Source: Hyphomicrobium sp. (GTDB taxonomy: Bacteria > Pseudomonadota > Alphaproteobacteria > Rhizobiales > Hyphomicrobiaceae). From it: DNA of 64,000 nucleotides. Shown here piece after piece: positions 26,983 through 36,183 of the stretch. A program made the translations under genes and the position numbers. Numbering within the stretch: the first letter of the stretch is position 1; each line of letters starts with the position of its first letter. The notes beneath the pieces were generated by a model, which saw nothing but the letters and a program-made list of their open reading frames with translations, ran no database searches and was not told the DNA's origin. The stretch covers positions 248,001-312,000 of the forward strand of contig NZ_JAIETU010000003.1 in assembly GCF_019744875.1 (NCBI RefSeq), given 5' to 3'.

Positions 26983-28158
26983 GTGTCTACACGCCCCCTC
27001 GAATCCCCAATCGGAGACGGCAAGCGCAAGCGCGTTGTCGTGGCCATGTCGGGCGGCGTGGATTCGTCCGTGGTCGCCGGCATCCTCGCGCGCTCCGGCC
27101 ACGAAGTAATCGGCATTACGTTGCAGTTGTACGATCACGGCGAAGCGGTCGGCCGCAAGGGATCGTGCTGCGCCGGCCAGGACGTCGAGGATGCGCGACG
27201 CGTCGCCCAGGCGCTCTCCATCCCCCACTACGTGCTCGACTACGAGAAGCGCTTTTCCGACGCGGTGATGCAGTCGTTCGCCGAGAGCTATGTCGCCGGC
27301 GAGACGCCCATCCCGTGCGTCACCTGCAATCAGAAGATCAAGTTTCAGGACCTGCTCGCCACCGCACGCGATCTCGGCGCCGACTTGCTCGCCACCGGCC
27401 ACTACGTGCAGCGCGGCCAGGGCCGTGACGGCGCGACGCTTCTGCGCGGCGCGGATGCAGCGCGCGACCAGAGTTACTTCCTGTTCGCCACGACGCGCGA
27501 GCAGCTCGAGAGCCTGTGGTTCCCGCTCGGCGGCATGCCGAAGAGCGATGTCCGCGCCCTGGCCCACGACCTTGGTCTGCTCGTTGCCGAGAAGTCGGAC
27601 AGCCAGGACATCTGCTTCGTGCCCAAGGGCCGCTACAGCGACGTCATCGAGCGCTTGAAGCCCGGCGCGTTGCAGCCCGGCGACATCGTCCACGTCGACG
27701 GCCGCCGCCTCGGCCGCCACGACGGCATCATCAATTACACCATCGGCCAGCGGCGCGGCCTCAAGATCGCCTCCGCCGATCCGCTCTTCGTGCTGCGCCT
27801 CGACGCCAAGCGCAACGAGGTGGTGGTGGGACCACGTGCCTTCTTGCACACGCGCACGCTTGTTCTTAGAAACGTCAACTGGCTTGGCGACGGCTCGCTC
27901 GAAGAGGCTGTCGGCGGATCGGGAGCAGAGGTTTTCGCACGCATCAGGTCCTCGCAGGCGCCGCAGCCTGCCACGGTTTCGTTGGATCAGGACGGGATCG
28001 TGCGCGTCACGTTGCGGTACGGAGAGCAGGGTGCGGCCGCAGGTCAGGCCTGCGTTCTTTATGCCGATGACTCACAGGAAGCCCGCGTGCTGGGCGGCGG
28101 ATGGATTGCAGAGGCCGTGAAGGCCGATACAATGGATGCTCTGGAATCGCCCGCATGA
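26983..28158 (+). CDS. mnmA: tRNA 2-thiouridine(34) synthase MnmA
   Basis: The 391-residue enzyme thiolates U34 of Lys, Glu and Gln tRNAs. The ATP pyrophosphatase P-loop [15 protein letters not shown] is near the N terminus, and both catalytic Cys are present: [14 protein letters not shown] and [20 protein letters not shown] belongs to the central domain. I use the GTG at 26983; ATG codons occur only inside the P-loop, and an upstream TTG at 26914 would add 23 residues. A tRNA-Glu gene, a possible substrate, is in this window but not adjacent. Confidence 0.96.
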   Translation: MSTRPLESPIGDGKRKRVVVAMSGGVDSSVVAGILARSGHEVIGITLQLYDHGEAVGRKGSCCAGQDVEDARRVAQALSIPHYVLDYEKRFSDAVMQSFAESYVAGETPIPCVTCNQKIKFQDLLATARDLGADLLATGHYVQRGQGRDGATLLRGADAARDQSYFLFATTREQLESLWFPLGGMPKSDVRALAHDLGLLVAEKSDSQDICFVPKGRYSDVIERLKPGALQPGDIVHVDGRRLGRHDGIINYTIGQRRGLKIASADPLFVLRLDAKRNEVVVGPRAFLHTRTLVLRNVNWLGDGSLEEAVGGSGAEVFARIRSSQAPQPATVSLDQDGIVRVTLRYGEQGAAAGQACVLYADDSQEARVLGGGWIAEAVKADTMDALESPA

Positions 28159-28240
28159 CAGCGGTCGGACAAAAAATTTTCCGAAGCCGTGACCGGAACT
28201 CTTCGGCCCATGGGAACAAGCTTCGGTTGGAGATGAACGC

Positions 28241-28978
28241 GTGCAGAATATGAAGCCCCAAATGAAGCCTCGCTTGCGTGTCGAAGACCTTGAGCGTTCC
28301 AATGGCCGCATCGTCGGCATCGGCCGCATCGAAGAGGACGTCGTCCGGACGGCTTACCGCCGCTGGGCGCCGATCTACGATCACACGTTCGGCCGCGTTT
28401 CGACCGAGGGCCGCAAGCACGCGGCCGAGGTGATCAACTCCAGCACTGATCGCGGCCGCGTTCTCGAAGTGGGCGTCGGCACCGGCCTCGCCCTCGGCGA
28501 CTACGGACGCCACCTCGAAATCATCGGCATCGACCTCTCGCCCGACATGCTCGACAAGGCGCGCGAGCGCGTCGCCAACGAAGGCCTGGATCACGTCACC
28601 GGCCTGCACGAGATGGACGCCGGCGACCTCAAGTTTCCCGACAATTCATTCGACATCGTCACCGCCATGTTCGTCATGACCGTGGTGCCCGAGCCGGAGC
28701 GCGTCATGCGCGAACTCGCCCGCGTCACCAAGCCCGGCGGCGAAGTGCTGCTCGTCAATCACTTCAGCCAGACCGAAGGCGTGCGCGGCTGGGTCGAGCG
28801 CCGCATGGCTCCGTTCGCTGAAATCATCGGCTGGCGTCCGGTCTTCGACCAGTCGCGCGTCATGGTCTGCGACGACCTCACCCTGGCCGAGCGCCGCGCG
28901 CTTCGTCCGTGGGGAATTTTCACGATGATGCGCTTCCGCAAGGTGGAGCAGGGACAGCAGCCCATCGCTGCCGAGTAA
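28241..28978 (+). CDS. SAM-dependent methyltransferase, PmtA-like
   Basis: The 245-residue class I methyltransferase has motif I VLEVGVGTGLALGDY, motif II region IIGIDLSPDMLDKA and GGEVLLVNHFS. The order and spacing fit the PmtA-type phosphatidylethanolamine N-methyltransferase of alphaproteobacteria, which makes phosphatidylcholine at the inner membrane. A phospholipid role is the best guess but not certain. The GTG at 28241 has a GGAG box at a good distance; an ATG at 28250 is the alternative. It follows mnmA by 82 bases and precedes tRNA-Met. Confidence 0.8.
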   Translation: MQNMKPQMKPRLRVEDLERSNGRIVGIGRIEEDVVRTAYRRWAPIYDHTFGRVSTEGRKHAAEVINSSTDRGRVLEVGVGTGLALGDYGRHLEIIGIDLSPDMLDKARERVANEGLDHVTGLHEMDAGDLKFPDNSFDIVTAMFVMTVVPEPERVMRELARVTKPGGEVLLVNHFSQTEGVRGWVERRMAPFAEIIGWRPVFDQSRVMVCDDLTLAERRALRPWGIFTMMRFRKVEQGQQPIAAE

Positions 28979-29071
28979 GCCGGATTATCAGGACCCGCGG
29001 CCGATTTACGGCAAGGCTGCACACCGCAGCGCTTGACGGCGGCCTCGGGGATTCCTATAGACACCGTTCGT

Positions 29072-29148
29072 GGCGGGATAGCTCAGTTGGTTAGAGCGGC
29101 GGAATCATAATCCGTAGGTCCCCAGTTCAAGTCTGGGTCTCGCTACCA
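29072..29148 (+). tRNA. tRNA-Met (CAU), elongator type
   Basis: A complete cloverleaf of 77 bases including an encoded CCA. The acceptor stem GGCGGGA pairs with TCTCGCT with G-U pairs at positions 1-72 and 5-68, the D arm is GCTC with loop AGTTGGTTA, the anticodon loop is ATCATAA (CAT), and the T stem is CCCAG/CTGGG. It is not an initiator, which would have an unpaired 1-72 C-A. A tRNA-Ile2 with modified C34 is possible in principle but the overall sequence fits elongator Met. Confidence 0.95.
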
Positions 29149-29175
29149 CTTTTCTTTAGGCTCGCCTCTTCAGCC

Positions 29176-29718
29176 TCACCGCGCTCCGGCAACGACGCCA
29201 GCGGCGAGCATCAGAAAGAAGACAGCCCCCCAAGTCTGCCCCCGGACCAGCAGCGTGTTCACCCAGCCGTCGAGCTCGGCGTGACGCTTCTCCAGGCTGG
29301 CGATCCGGTCGAGCGCCGTCTCTTCCATCGTCTTCAGAACCTCAGCACGCCGCACGGCAGCGCTCAGCAGCTCCCAGTCGAACCGCGTCCGGCTTCCGAC
29401 CGCATCGACGTCGGCCCGCAATCCCTGAAGCTGCTTTTCGATGGCATCAAAACGTTCGTTCGCCGCCTTCTCGCGCGGCAGCGCGGCGCGCATCAGCTCG
29501 AACCCATCTTCGATGGTGCGCAGGCGGATGCTGATCTCGTCGGCATCGGCCATCGCCGTGCCCCAGCCGGCCACATGAACGGGTGCCGCCATCTTCTGGT
29601 CGCGCACGCTCTGAACGCTGATTTCAGAACGGCTCGCTGCGCCGAGAGCGACCACGCTGGCCGAGCGATCTTCGCTCGTGTTGGCAGGGTCGCGGGCGTC
29701 CGATGGGCTGGTAAGCAT
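29176..29718 (-). CDS. Tail-anchored coiled-coil membrane protein
   Basis: The 180-residue product has a polar N terminus, a helical coiled-coil middle (ISIRLRTIEDGFELMRAALP through TALDRIASLEKRHAELDGWV) and one hydrophobic C-terminal helix (WGAVFFLMLAAGVVAG) directly at the end, so it is probably tail-anchored in the inner membrane. The ATG at 29718 has a GGAG box 10-13 bases before it. There are no known motifs. It faces tRNA-Met convergently. Confidence 0.65.
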   Translation of the reverse strand: MLTSPSDARDPANTSEDRSASVVALGAASRSEISVQSVRDQKMAAPVHVAGWGTAMADADEISIRLRTIEDGFELMRAALPREKAANERFDAIEKQLQGLRADVDAVGSRTRFDWELLSAAVRRAEVLKTMEETALDRIASLEKRHAELDGWVNTLLVRGQTWGAVFFLMLAAGVVAGAR

Positions 29719-30073
29719 GGGCAAAACTCCAGGAGCAACACTGACGACACGCAGAACGTGGCCGAGAATTCTTCAGCTCGCAGAGTCTGGCGATTCTAGT
29801 TAATGCAAGTTTAAATGTCCCGCCGTCCCCAGCCAGTTCATTAAATCCGACGGCAAACCATCTGCGCAAGCAGATTCTTCATACCGAGGTAGAGCGATGA
29901 AGAATGGGGGATTTCCGGAAGGACGAGGATGCCAGGTGGACCGGGAATGCCCAGAAAGCTGGGATGCCGGGAAACGGTGTCCCAGCATCGATCAGCTCAC
30001 GAAAGCATAAAAATAGCGCGGGCGAGGGCTTCCGGCCGCCCCGCACACCCAGTGGTTGGGCGTCCGGCAACGC
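29719..30073. other. Intergenic region with imperfect hairpin
   Basis: These 355 bases contain no supported gene. An imperfect hairpin (GATGCCGGGA, 29963-29972, with TCCCAGCATC, 29980-29989) lies 85 bases beyond the end of the minus-strand membrane-protein gene, and a related GGGATGCC stretch overlaps it. The promoter of the coiled-coil gene must lie in the AT-rich part, 29740-29880. Confidence 0.45.
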
Positions 30074-30859
30074 CTAGAGCGTCACGGACTTCACGCCCGC
30101 CGCATCGAGCGCCCTCAGCCGCCGCGTGAGCACCACCACATAATAGAGCATGTAGAGATACTGGAACGTCTCGACCACCTCGCTCGGGCGCGTGAAGATC
30201 TGCTCCCCCACCACCGACTTGCCGAGATCGTCGACCACCTTGAAGCTGAGCGCGATCAGCGCGGCCGGCGCAATCGCCAGCGGCGGCGTCAACAGCGCGA
30301 GCAGCGGACTGCGGAAGTACCCGGTCCAGGTCTGGATGAACGGCACCAGCAGCCCGCCGACAAACATCGCGTTGTCGAAAAGCAGCTTCGGCCGCTGATT
30401 GAACCAGGGCGATGTGTTGTGCAGGTTCGTTTCCTGCTGCCGGTTGATTTCGGACCAGTAGGCCGGAGTGTTCCAGTTGAAGAAGTGCTGCCCCCAACTG
30501 TGCTCCTCGCCCGCGATGTAGAAAGCAGCGAGCGCGAAGAAAACGATCGCGATCCAGAGCAGCGTGCTTCCCTTCACGACACCGAACCGCAAGGCGCGCG
30601 CCGAAAGAATAGCCGCCCCCAGCGCAAGGAAGAACTGCGTCAGCTCGAGAAAGCCGAACCCCTCGGGCAGGACATGCGCCACGTAGAATTCGCGGGTGAA
30701 GGTGTGCGTGACGAGAACACCCGCCAGGATCGCGAGAGGAAGATAGGCCGACCACCACAGGTCCGCGCTACGCGGCGCCCACTGCGCGGCGGGAATGACA
30801 TCCAGCGGCGGAGGCGGCGTGGACAATCTCGTGGTGCCTTTCGGCGAGGTCGCGCTCAT
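30074..30859 (-). CDS. Polytopic membrane protein of unknown function
   Basis: The 261-residue protein has about six to seven hydrophobic segments, beginning near residue 36 (WWSAYLPLAILAGVLVTHTF). The loop after the third contains a striking polar motif, AGEEHSWGQHFF, whose Glu, Glu, His and His could bind a metal. A second loop is INRQQETNLHNTSP, which is also conserved-looking. I do not recognise the family; a membrane-embedded enzyme is a reasonable guess. It is divergent from the ABC operon at 31261 across a 400-base gap with hairpins. Confidence 0.7.
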   Translation of the reverse strand: MSATSPKGTTRLSTPPPPLDVIPAAQWAPRSADLWWSAYLPLAILAGVLVTHTFTREFYVAHVLPEGFGFLELTQFFLALGAAILSARALRFGVVKGSTLLWIAIVFFALAAFYIAGEEHSWGQHFFNWNTPAYWSEINRQQETNLHNTSPWFNQRPKLLFDNAMFVGGLLVPFIQTWTGYFRSPLLALLTPPLAIAPAALIALSFKVVDDLGKSVVGEQIFTRPSEVVETFQYLYMLYYVVVLTRRLRALDAAGVKSVTL

Positions 30860-31260
30860 CTTTCACTCCCAGGCCATACGAGGCCGAACGGTACGCTCCC
30901 GCAATGTTCGGCGAGCAATGACAAATTTATGTCGCCCGAACAAGCCGCCACGGGGTCATGTGGCGGCGTTTTGGGCAGACCGCGCCGCGTCCGCAACACC
31001 GAAGCGAATCAAACAGTTGCGCAATCGCGCACGCAGCGTCCCCGCGCTCACCATGACAAATTCGTAAGTTGAGCACAGCACGCGTCATCCCCTATTGAAA
31101 CTCGCCGCCGCCGCTTCCACGCGGCACACCACAACCCTTTGCAATGGCGTCCAAAAGCGTGACGGCCACCCGTAGGTATCGGCCCGCACGAAAGAGCAGC
31201 GTGAAGAAGGCTCGGAGCAGACCGCCGCCGTATGAGTGGCGGCGTGGAGAGAGGACAACG
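30860..31260. other. Intergenic region with two hairpins
   Basis: These 401 bases separate the membrane-protein gene and the ABC operon. They contain a bulged hairpin (30905-30914 with 30932-30942), a perfect 8-base-pair terminator-like hairpin followed by GTTTT (30944-30971), and a further CCGCCGCC/GGCGGCG hairpin near 31220-31247 just before the operon. No coding frame is supported. A short plus-strand transcript ending at 30971 would fit. Confidence 0.45.
30944..30971 (+). terminator. Orphan terminator-like hairpin
   Basis: GCCGCCAC (30944-30951) and GTGGCGGC (30960-30967) pair perfectly around GGGGTCAT and are followed by GTTTT. No plus-strand gene ends before it, so it may end a small RNA or a leader transcript of the ABC operon. 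Confidence 0.5.
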
Positions 31261-32211
31261 ATGGCAGCGCTCATTGAAACCGTGGGACTGCAGAAAACCT
31301 TCGGCCGAATTCGAGCTGTGGATGGAATTTCGCTCAGCGTCGAAAAAGGCGAGGTGCTCGGTTTTCTCGGCCCCAACGGCGCCGGCAAATCCACGACCAT
31401 GAAAATGATCACCGGCTTCCTCGAGCCGGATGCGGGCACCGCCAGAATTTGCGGCTTCGACGTGCTCACCAACCCGAAGGCCGCGAAATCGCGCCTCGGC
31501 TACGTCCCCGAAGGCGCACCCGCCTACGCCGACATGACGCCTGCGAGCTTCCTGTCCTTCATCGCCGAGATCCGCGGTTACGACGGCAACGACGGCCGCA
31601 CGCGCGTCACGGCGGCCGTGGCCAAGGCCGGTCTCGGCGGCGTGCTCGACCAGCGCATCGAGACGCTTTCGAAGGGCTTCAAGCGCCGCGTCGGCATCGC
31701 CCAGGCCATCCTGCACGATCCCCAGGTTCTCATCATGGACGAGCCGACCGACGGCCTCGATCCCAACCAGAAGCACCACATCCGCGAGCTGATCCGCGAA
31801 ATGGCCGCCCACAAGGCGATCATCGTCTCCACCCACATCCTGGAAGAAGTGGAAGCCGTCTGCACCCGCGCCGTCGTGATCGACAAGGGCCGCATCGTGG
31901 CCGACGGCACGGCGGAGGATCTTCTGCGCCGCGCGCCCAACCATGGCGCCGTCGCCGTGCGTGTCGCCCGCGACAAGGCCGAAGCGCTGATGAAGGCGAT
32001 GTCTGCTCTTTCCAGCGTCATCCGCGTTGAAACGGCCGACGGAGCCGACGGCACGGTGCACCTGCGCGCGCTCCCGAAGGGCACCGCTGCACCCCTCGAA
32101 CAGGTCGCCGAGCTCGTGCGCCGCGAACAGATCTCAGTCACCGAGATCTACGTCGAACGCGGCAAGCTCGACGACGTGTTTCGCGACATCACCACCTCAG
32201 TCCAAGCTTGA
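31261..32211 (+). CDS. ABC transporter ATP-binding protein (GldA-like)
   Basis: The 316-residue ATPase has Walker A GPNGAGKST (37-45), signature LSKGFKRRVG (136-145) with a glycine variant, and Walker B VLIMDEPTDGLD (156-167). A C-terminal extension of about 85 residues is typical of the Gld/NatA/CcmA-like export group. It is the first gene of four in a tight operon with permease, GldG-like and DUF4340 genes. The ATG has a GAGAGGAC box; the frame is open 39 codons upstream but that part is very basic and has no ABC character. The exported substrate is unknown. Confidence 0.93.
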   Translation: MAALIETVGLQKTFGRIRAVDGISLSVEKGEVLGFLGPNGAGKSTTMKMITGFLEPDAGTARICGFDVLTNPKAAKSRLGYVPEGAPAYADMTPASFLSFIAEIRGYDGNDGRTRVTAAVAKAGLGGVLDQRIETLSKGFKRRVGIAQAILHDPQVLIMDEPTDGLDPNQKHHIRELIREMAAHKAIIVSTHILEEVEAVCTRAVVIDKGRIVADGTAEDLLRRAPNHGAVAVRVARDKAEALMKAMSALSSVIRVETADGADGTVHLRALPKGTAAPLEQVAELVRREQISVTEIYVERGKLDDVFRDITTSVQA

Positions 32212-32224
32212 GCGGGCGCAGACC

Positions 32225-32971
32225 ATGCGAGACTTCCTGAAGACTTCCGCGATCATTGCCCGGCGCGAGTTCGCCGCCTACTTCTCGACGCCGCTGGCCG
32301 CCGTGTTCATCACGATCTTCGTGGCCGCCACGGGCGCGTTCGCATTCTTCATCGGCGGCTTCTTCGAGCGCGGCCAGGCGAACCTCGAAAGCTTCTTCAT
32401 CTATCACCCCTGGCTCTATCTGTTTCTCGTGCCGGCCGTCGCCATGCGGCTCTGGGCCGAAGAGCGCAAGACCGGCACCATCGAGCTGCTCATGACGCTG
32501 CCGATCTCGCCCGCAGAAGCCATTGTCGGCAAGTTCGCCGCCGCCTGGGCGTTCGTCGGCGTAGCGCTCATGCTCACCTTCCCGATGTGGATCACGGTCA
32601 ACGTACTCGGCAGCCCGGACAACGGCGTGATCCTGGCCAGCTACCTCGGCAGCTTCCTGGTGGCGGGCGCGTTCCTGGCCGTCGGCGCCTTCATTTCCGC
32701 CCTGACGAAGAACCAGGTGATCGCCTTCATCCTCTCGGCGACCGCCTGCTTCCTGCTGGTCACGAGCGGCATGGACATCGTCCAGAACACGTTCCGCGTG
32801 TGGACGCCCCGCATCGTCTCGGATGCGATTTCCAGCATGAGCGTGCTCTCCCACTACGACGAGATCACGCGCGGCGTCGTCAGCCTCGGCTCCATCGTGT
32901 TCTTCGTCTCGCTCATCGCGTTCGCCCTGTTCGCGAACGCCATCGCCGTCACCCAGAAGAAATCCGCCTGA
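32225..32971 (+). CDS. ABC transporter permease (GldF/ABC-2 type)
   Basis: The 248-residue protein has six hydrophobic helices, starting with AAYFSTPLAAVFITIFVAATGAF and with the ABC-2 pattern (LWAEERKTGTIELLMTLPIS) that contacts the ATPase. The gene begins 13 bases after the ATPase stop. In Flavobacteria the similar GldA/GldF/GldG transporter is needed for gliding; in Proteobacteria these transporters have no established role. The frame is open about 66 codons upstream inside the ATPase gene, but the N terminus chosen here fits the family. Confidence 0.9.
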   Translation: MRDFLKTSAIIARREFAAYFSTPLAAVFITIFVAATGAFAFFIGGFFERGQANLESFFIYHPWLYLFLVPAVAMRLWAEERKTGTIELLMTLPISPAEAIVGKFAAAWAFVGVALMLTFPMWITVNVLGSPDNGVILASYLGSFLVAGAFLAVGAFISALTKNQVIAFILSATACFLLVTSGMDIVQNTFRVWTPRIVSDAISSMSVLSHYDEITRGVVSLGSIVFFVSLIAFALFANAIAVTQKKSA

Positions 32972-32980
32972 GGCCCGCTC

Positions 32981-35005
32981 ATGACATCGCCTCTCATCGA
33001 CACTGTCCGCAACGGCGTCACGAGCGCCTTCTCCGCGCTCGTCGCGTTCGCCTCACGGCTCAGCCCCGCGCGTCTCGCCTGGGGCGGGCTCGCGCTCGGA
33101 GCCGTGATCCTGCTCTCGGTCAACCTGATCTCGTCCGAACTGTTCGGCGGCTGGAAGGCTGACCTCACGCAAGACCGCCTGTTCACGATCTCGCCCGGCT
33201 CCGCGACCGTCCTTAGCGCGATCGAAGAGCCCATCAAGGTGCAGCTCTATTTCTCCTCGAAGCTCGGCGAGCGCGCGCCCTCCCTCGCCAGCTACTCAAA
33301 CCGCATCCGCACGATGCTCGAGGAATTCCAGCGCCTGTCGCGCGGCAAGCTTCAGCTCGAGGTGATCGATCCGCTTCCCTTCACCGACGTCGAGGATCAG
33401 GCCGTCGCCGCCGGACTTCAGGGCCAGCGCCTCAATGCCGAAGGCGAGACCGGCTACTTCGGCCTCGTCGCCACCAACGCGACCGACGACCAGCAGGTCA
33501 TCCCGAGCCTCACGCCGGATCGCGAGAGCTTCGTCGAATACGACATCACCAAGCTGATCCACACGCTGTCCAACTCGAAGAAGGCCCGCGTCGGCCTCAT
33601 CACGTCGCTGCCCCTCGAAGGCGGCGAGAACCCGATGACCAAGCAGCCCACGCCGCCGTGGGTCATCATGAGCCAGATCCGCGAGTTCTTCGACGTCGAG
33701 ACGCTCGACCAGGGCGTGACCGAAATCCCCTCCCGCATCGATGTGCTGCTGGTCGCCAAGCCGACGCAGCTCACGGCCCAGGCGGCCTACGCCATCGACC
33801 AATACGCACTCAAGGGCGGCAAGCTGCTCGTGCTCGTCGATCCGATGGCCGAAGCCGCCCAGCTCGAACTGCTGCAGAAAAAGGGCGAAGGCAACGAGCA
33901 GGTCGCAGCGCTTCTGAAGTCGTGGGGCGTGGACTTCGACGCCAAGAAGGTGGCAGCCGACCTCCGCCACGCCCGCCGCGTGCAGTTCGGACGTGGCGAA
34001 GAGGGCTCGGTGACGCAGTATGTCGTCTGGCTCGGCCTCGAAAAATCGAACGTCGATCCGGGCGATGTCCTGTCGAGCGGCATCGACATCCTCAATGTTG
34101 CATCGGCCGGCATTCTGACACCCATCGCGGGCGCGACGACGCGCGTCACGCCGCTGCTGACGACCTCTCCCGACGCCATGGAGGTCAAGACGGAGCAAGT
34201 CGGCATGAGCGCCGACCCGGTGGCGCTGCTGCGCAACTATAAGCCCGGCGGCAAGCCGCTCGATCTCGCCGTACGCATTTCGGGAGACGCCAAGAGCGCC
34301 TTCCCGGCCGGTGCGCCGAAGGCTTCCGACAAACCTGATGACAAGAAGCCCGAGGACAAGAACGACGCTCCCGCGGCAGACGCCACCAAGAAGACCGACG
34401 ACGCAAAGCCCGCAGCTTCCGCCACCCCCGGCCCCAATCATGTCGCAACGGGCCACATCAACGCGATCGTCGTTGCCGACACCGACTTCCTCAACGACCG
34501 CTTCTGGGTGGAAAACCGCGACATGCTGGGCCAGCAGTTCGTCGTCCCCTCGGCCAGCAACGGCGCCTTCGTCGTCGGCGCGCTGGAAAACCTGACCGGC
34601 AGCGACGCCATGCTGGCCCTGCGCGGCCGTGGCATCAAGGATCGCACCTTCACCCTCGTCGAAAACCTCCGTCGCGACGCGGAGCGCCAGTACCGCGAGA
34701 AGGAGGAGGCGTTGACCGCCAAGCTCAAGTCGGCCGAAGCCGAGCTGCAGAAGCACCAGACCGCCGCCGCCACGAACGGCGTCATCGCCTCCGAGCAGGA
34801 GAACGCGGTCATCGAGGGCTTCAAGGCGCAGGTGATCGAAACACGCCGCGAGCTTCGCCAGGTCAAGCTGGCGCTCGGCCAGAGCATCAACAGCCTCGAC
34901 GGATGGCTCAAGTTCGCCAACATCGCCCTCGTCCCGCTCCTTATCGCGGCCGGCGGCATCGGCTGGAGTGTCTGGCGCGCGCGGCGCGCCGGACCGAAGG
35001 CGTGA
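32981..35005 (+). CDS. GldG-like ABC transporter auxiliary subunit
   Basis: A 674-residue protein with one N-terminal helix at about residues 30-50, a large periplasmic domain of the ABC_transp_aux/GldG type (starting ADLTQDRLFTISPGSATVLS, containing PIKVQLYFSSKLGERAPSLA), a Lys/Asp/Ala-rich spacer near residue 450, a coiled coil at about 560-630 and a C-terminal helix (IALVPLLIAAGGIGW). It begins 9 bases after the permease. Together with DUF4340 it marks this Gld-type export system. The role of GldG in the family is not known in detail. Confidence 0.9.
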   Translation: MTSPLIDTVRNGVTSAFSALVAFASRLSPARLAWGGLALGAVILLSVNLISSELFGGWKADLTQDRLFTISPGSATVLSAIEEPIKVQLYFSSKLGERAPSLASYSNRIRTMLEEFQRLSRGKLQLEVIDPLPFTDVEDQAVAAGLQGQRLNAEGETGYFGLVATNATDDQQVIPSLTPDRESFVEYDITKLIHTLSNSKKARVGLITSLPLEGGENPMTKQPTPPWVIMSQIREFFDVETLDQGVTEIPSRIDVLLVAKPTQLTAQAAYAIDQYALKGGKLLVLVDPMAEAAQLELLQKKGEGNEQVAALLKSWGVDFDAKKVAADLRHARRVQFGRGEEGSVTQYVVWLGLEKSNVDPGDVLSSGIDILNVASAGILTPIAGATTRVTPLLTTSPDAMEVKTEQVGMSADPVALLRNYKPGGKPLDLAVRISGDAKSAFPAGAPKASDKPDDKKPEDKNDAPAADATKKTDDAKPAASATPGPNHVATGHINAIVVADTDFLNDRFWVENRDMLGQQFVVPSASNGAFVVGALENLTGSDAMLALRGRGIKDRTFTLVENLRRDAERQYREKEEALTAKLKSAEAELQKHQTAAATNGVIASEQENAVIEGFKAQVIETRRELRQVKLALGQSINSLDGWLKFANIALVPLLIAAGGIGWSVWRARRAGPKA

Positions 35006-35029
35006 CGAGACAGGTTGGGAGCTGACACC

Positions 35030-36073
35030 ATGACACCGAAGCACTTCGCATCCCTCGCCGCCGCGGCAGCCCTCTCCCTGATCGTCGCGATCGCCGTCCA
35101 TGCTGCGCGTCAGCCATCGGCCCCCGGCGCCTCCGGTACCACTCCGCTGTTCCCCAGCCTTGCCGCCGGCAAGGTGGCGCGCGTCTCCGTCACGCAAGGC
35201 GGCACGACGCTGACCCTCGAAAAATCCGGCGACGAAAAGTCCGGTGAGCGGTGGGTCATGAAGAGCCAGGACGGCTATCCCGCCAGCACCGACAAGGTGC
35301 GCGCGCTCATCGCCGCGCTGTCGAACGCGCGCCTGCTGGAGGCGAAGACCGCGCTCCCCGCGCGCTATTCGGCCCTCGCAGTCGACGACCCGGCCGGCAA
35401 GCTTTCGAGCGCCCGCCTCGTCCGCCTGGAAGATGCGACCGGCGCGCCTCTCGCCGAGGTCATCGCCGGTAAATCGAAAGCCGCGAGCCACGCCGCAGGC
35501 TCAGGATCTGGCGCCGGCTCCGAGACGTACGTCCGCCGCCCCGGCGAGGATCAGAGCTGGCTCGCCAGCAGCGACATCGCGGGCGACGCCAATCTCAAAA
35601 GCTGGGCCGAGCCGCGCATTTTCGAAACCAAGACGGAAACGATCGGCTCCCTCACCGTCGAGCTTCCGGGCCAGCCCGCATACGTCATCAAGCGGAGCGA
35701 GGACGGCGCGCACACGCTGGCGGACATCCCCGCCGGCAAGCGCATCAAGTACGTGAACATGATCGACAACATCATCGAGGCGGCCTCGTTCCTCGATCTG
35801 GAAAAGGTGCGCAAGGCGCCCGCCACTCCGGGCGGCACCGACGCGGGCACCGTGAGCTTCACGACCGACGCCGGCCTCAAGATCACCCTCAAGGTCCGCA
35901 GCGACAAGGACAACACCTGGGTCACGATCGACGCCAAGGGCGACGGCGAGGCGAAACAGGCCGCAGCCGACATTGCCGCGCGCGCCGCAGGCTGGGAGTT
36001 CGTCATCCTGCCTTCGAAGTCCGACACGATGCTCAAAGCCCGCGACGACCTGCTGGAAGACCAAGCTTCGTAG
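35030..36073 (+). CDS. DUF4340 domain-containing protein
   Basis: The 347-residue protein has an N-terminal hydrophobic anchor (LAAAAALSLIVAIAVHAA), then a large exported domain with alternating strands and Lys/Gly turns. The sequence GKVARVSVTQGGTTLTLEKSGDEKSGERW is the DUF4340 pattern, which in many bacteria follows a GldG gene. It starts 24 bases after the GldG-like gene and completes the four-gene operon. A TTG 5 codons upstream is also possible. It could act as periplasmic accessory to the transporter; this is inference. Confidence 0.85.
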   Translation: MTPKHFASLAAAAALSLIVAIAVHAARQPSAPGASGTTPLFPSLAAGKVARVSVTQGGTTLTLEKSGDEKSGERWVMKSQDGYPASTDKVRALIAALSNARLLEAKTALPARYSALAVDDPAGKLSSARLVRLEDATGAPLAEVIAGKSKAASHAAGSGSGAGSETYVRRPGEDQSWLASSDIAGDANLKSWAEPRIFETKTETIGSLTVELPGQPAYVIKRSEDGAHTLADIPAGKRIKYVNMIDNIIEAASFLDLEKVRKAPATPGGTDAGTVSFTTDAGLKITLKVRSDKDNTWVTIDAKGDGEAKQAAADIAARAAGWEFVILPSKSDTMLKARDDLLEDQAS

Positions 36074-36183
36074 CGCTCGATCAGCACCGGCCAGCAGCGA
36101 TACGTTACGCATCGCGCGTTCCGCCCGCGCTCGCGTCACGTCTGGGCGGTTTCCGGTCTGATGGAATCGGCAAGAGGACCTAG

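Noticed and set aside
29072-29148. Initiator tRNA or tRNA-Ile2 instead of elongator tRNA-Met
   Set aside because: Position 1-72 is a G-U pair and the general sequence is that of elongator Met; Ile2 features are not seen.
33296-35491. Long minus-strand frame opposite the GldG-like gene
   Set aside because: It is antisense to a recognisable gene, with low-complexity composition and no motif.
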